Positions 13,554-14,888 of a DNA stretch of 14,888 nucleotides are shown here, piece after piece. The notes below the pieces were generated by a model that did not search any database, was not told the origin of the DNA, and worked only from the letters and a program-made list of their open reading frames with translations. Location of the stretch: positions 1-14,888 of the forward strand of contig JACZRJ010000003.1 in NCBI GenBank assembly GCA_022574795.1, read 5' to 3'. Position numbers and translations under genes: made by a program. The number at the start of each line of letters is the position of its first letter. Positions within the stretch are counted from its first letter, which is position 1. The DNA comes from Patescibacteria group bacterium (GTDB lineage Bacteria > Patescibacteriota > Andersenbacteria > UBA10190).

Positions 13554-14888
13554 ATGACAAAACCGCGGCCATGGTGGGGAATAATAGTCCTGCCCTTAAT
13601 ACTGGCAGGCGGTTTTGTTATGCTTGCGCAACTATCAAGCGCCCCAGCCCTAGCCCAGAATGATGTGCCCCTCGGCGTACGCCCGCCCACCCCAAGGGAA
13701 GAGCTGCCTGCTTTTGCCGCCGACCAGCTTATCGTCAAGTTCAAGCCCAACATACCGGAAGAAGCAATCGAGCAACTCCAAGCCGAGCACGGCGCGGCGG
13801 AACAACGCGTCAGCCAATTCGCCGGTTTTATTACTCTCAGCCTGCCGGAAGGCTCTAACGTTACGGAGAAAGCGGAGATTTTTTCTCGCAACCCTATTGT
13901 TGAATACGCCCACCCCAACTTCTTTGCCCAAGCGCACTTCGTCCCCGATGACACTTTCTACGAACAACACCAATGGAACTTCGATGACGACAGTACTATT
14001 AATGCCGGCGGAGCCAGCTCCAATCCCTTCGGCGGCACTAATGGCGGTGGCATCGGTATGGAGCAGGCCTGGGATATTACCACGGGCAGTGCTTCTGTCG
14101 TCGTAGCTATTCTAGATACCGGCTTGGCCTACGAAGATTTTTCTGACCCCAATCCAGCCAACTGTTATGATAGATTTGGGCAGTTAAAGAAATGTACCGG
14201 CCGCGCTATTGACAAGTATTTTGAAGGCTCTGACAGACCAGTCAATATTTCAATTCTGGCCGGCTCAGATTTTGTTAATGGCGACGATCATCCTAATGAC
14301 GACGAAGGCCACGGCAGCCACGTCGCCGGCACCGTCGCCCAAAATACTAACAATACCCTCGGCGTGGCCGGACTGGCCTTCGATACCACCATCATGCCCG
14401 TTAAGGTTCTAGACGCCAACGGCTCCGGCCTCTTCGACACCATCGCCGACGCTATTCACTTCGCCACCGATAATGGCGCCGACATTATCAACATGAGCCT
14501 AGGCAGCTCCTCCAATGCTCAAGTAATGGAAGACGCTGTCGAGTATGCATTTAATAACGGCGTACTCGTTGTCACCTCAGCCGGCAACGCTTTCCTTAGC
14601 GGTAATACAACTCAATACCCGGCCGCCTATGATGCTTCGGTGATGGCCGTTGCCTCAACGCGATACGACGAAACCAGGTCAGATTTTTCCAGCACCGGGC
14701 CGTACGTTGACGTAGCCGCGCCCGGTGGCGATACTTCCGAAGACCAAAACGAAGATGGTTTTGCCGACGGCGTGTTGCAACAGACGTTCTTACACACGTG
14801 TTCCAATGAAGCTTTTGATTTGTCTGTTTTCGCCTACTGCTTCTACCAAGGCACATCTATGGCTTCCCCTCACGTGGCTGGCCTGGCC
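13554..14888 (+). CDS. Secreted subtilisin-like serine protease (S8), 3' end beyond window
   Basis: 445 codons are visible with no stop. An N-terminal hydrophobic segment (IIVLPLILAGGFVMLAQL, about 10-27) ending near ALA (32-34) is a signal peptide. Residues 57-126 (DQLIVKFKPNIPEEAIEQLQ...VEYAHPNFFAQA) are an I9-type inhibitory propeptide. The catalytic triad is present: Asp188 in VAILDTG, His253 in GHGSHVAGT and Ser435 in GTSMASPHVAG, with the oxyanion Asn345 in SAGN. Acidic inserts (DDHPNDDEGHG and DTSEDQNEDG) may bind calcium. An exported protease is expected, processed by loss of the propeptide. AGG lies a few bases before ATG 13554-13556. It follows the small secreted protein with a hairpin between them, probably one operon. 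C-terminal domains are not visible. Confidence 0.95.
   Translation, partial: MTKPRPWWGIIVLPLILAGGFVMLAQLSSAPALAQNDVPLGVRPPTPREELPAFAADQLIVKFKPNIPEEAIEQLQAEHGAAEQRVSQFAGFITLSLPEGSNVTEKAEIFSRNPIVEYAHPNFFAQAHFVPDDTFYEQHQWNFDDDSTINAGGASSNPFGGTNGGGIGMEQAWDITTGSASVVVAILDTGLAYEDFSDPNPANCYDRFGQLKKCTGRAIDKYFEGSDRPVNISILAGSDFVNGDDHPNDDEGHGSHVAGTVAQNTNNTLGVAGLAFDTTIMPVKVLDANGSGLFDTIADAIHFATDNGADIINMSLGSSSNAQVMEDAVEYAFNNGVLVVTSAGNAFLSGNTTQYPAAYDASVMAVASTRYDETRSDFSSTGPYVDVAAPGGDTSEDQNEDGFADGVLQQTFLHTCSNEAFDLSVFAYCFYQGTSMASPHVAGLA

Noticed and set aside
1..14888. CRISPR array or toxin-antitoxin/defence system
   Set aside because: No regularly spaced repeats, Cas-like motifs or recognisable toxin-antitoxin pair were found; repeats are few and irregularly spaced.

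Overview
The window looks like a piece of a small-genome bacterium, most likely a Patescibacteria/CPR-type lineage. This is inferred from the gene mix: a UPF0182 membrane protein, the tail of a serine recombinase, a small secreted protein followed by a subtilase, and several genes with very short or absent Shine-Dalgarno leaders. No rRNA, tRNA or marker protein is present, so the placement is tentative. Composition is uneven: the purL, UPF0182 and protease regions are balanced to GC-rich, while the 7.5-9.4 kb stretch is AT-rich.

Layout. 1-2076 (minus) is the 5' half of purL, the large FGAM synthase of purine synthesis. It runs off the left edge and is interrupted by one in-frame TAG in an otherwise intact frame. 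2077-3056 is a repeat-rich gap with strong hairpins, a 39-residue basic protein gene (2681-2800, minus) and a relic of a recombinase 3' end. 3057-3812 (minus) is a SAM-dependent methyltransferase. Upstream of it lies the large UPF0182 membrane protein (3875-6646, minus), separated by a complex palindrome.

6650-9460 is an accessory patch. It holds a decayed DCC/DUF393 thiol-disulfide oxidoreductase tail, TGAGACAC repeats, a truncated DUF2130-like zinc-ribbon protein, an AT-rich DXD glycosyltransferase, and the C-terminal part of a large serine recombinase. The recombinase fragment is bracketed by imperfect inverted repeats containing a GGGGTCAGCC core.

9461-11112 is a small redox-like cluster: rhodanese and YceI genes in a tight minus-strand pair, a frameshifted ArsR-type regulator relic just upstream, and a divergent thioredoxin-fold protein with a WCEEC site. 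11168-11824 (plus) encodes a probable beta-sandwich (FN3-like) protein. 11825-12149 holds two strong hairpins and another recombinase-tail relic. 12150-12536 (minus) is an unrecognised protein with a strong RBS and plausible promoter.

12920-14888 (plus) is an export module: a small secreted beta-rich protein with a very strong RBS, a 16-bp intercistronic hairpin, then a subtilisin-like S8 protease that runs off the right edge.

The most noteworthy points are the lone amber codon in purL, the multi-copy recombinase 3'-tail sequence, the inverted repeats around the recombinase fragment, and the hairpin-separated secreted protein/protease pair. Nothing here amounts to a clearly new defence or mobile system. 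The repeat network joining the intergenic gaps is the least explained component.
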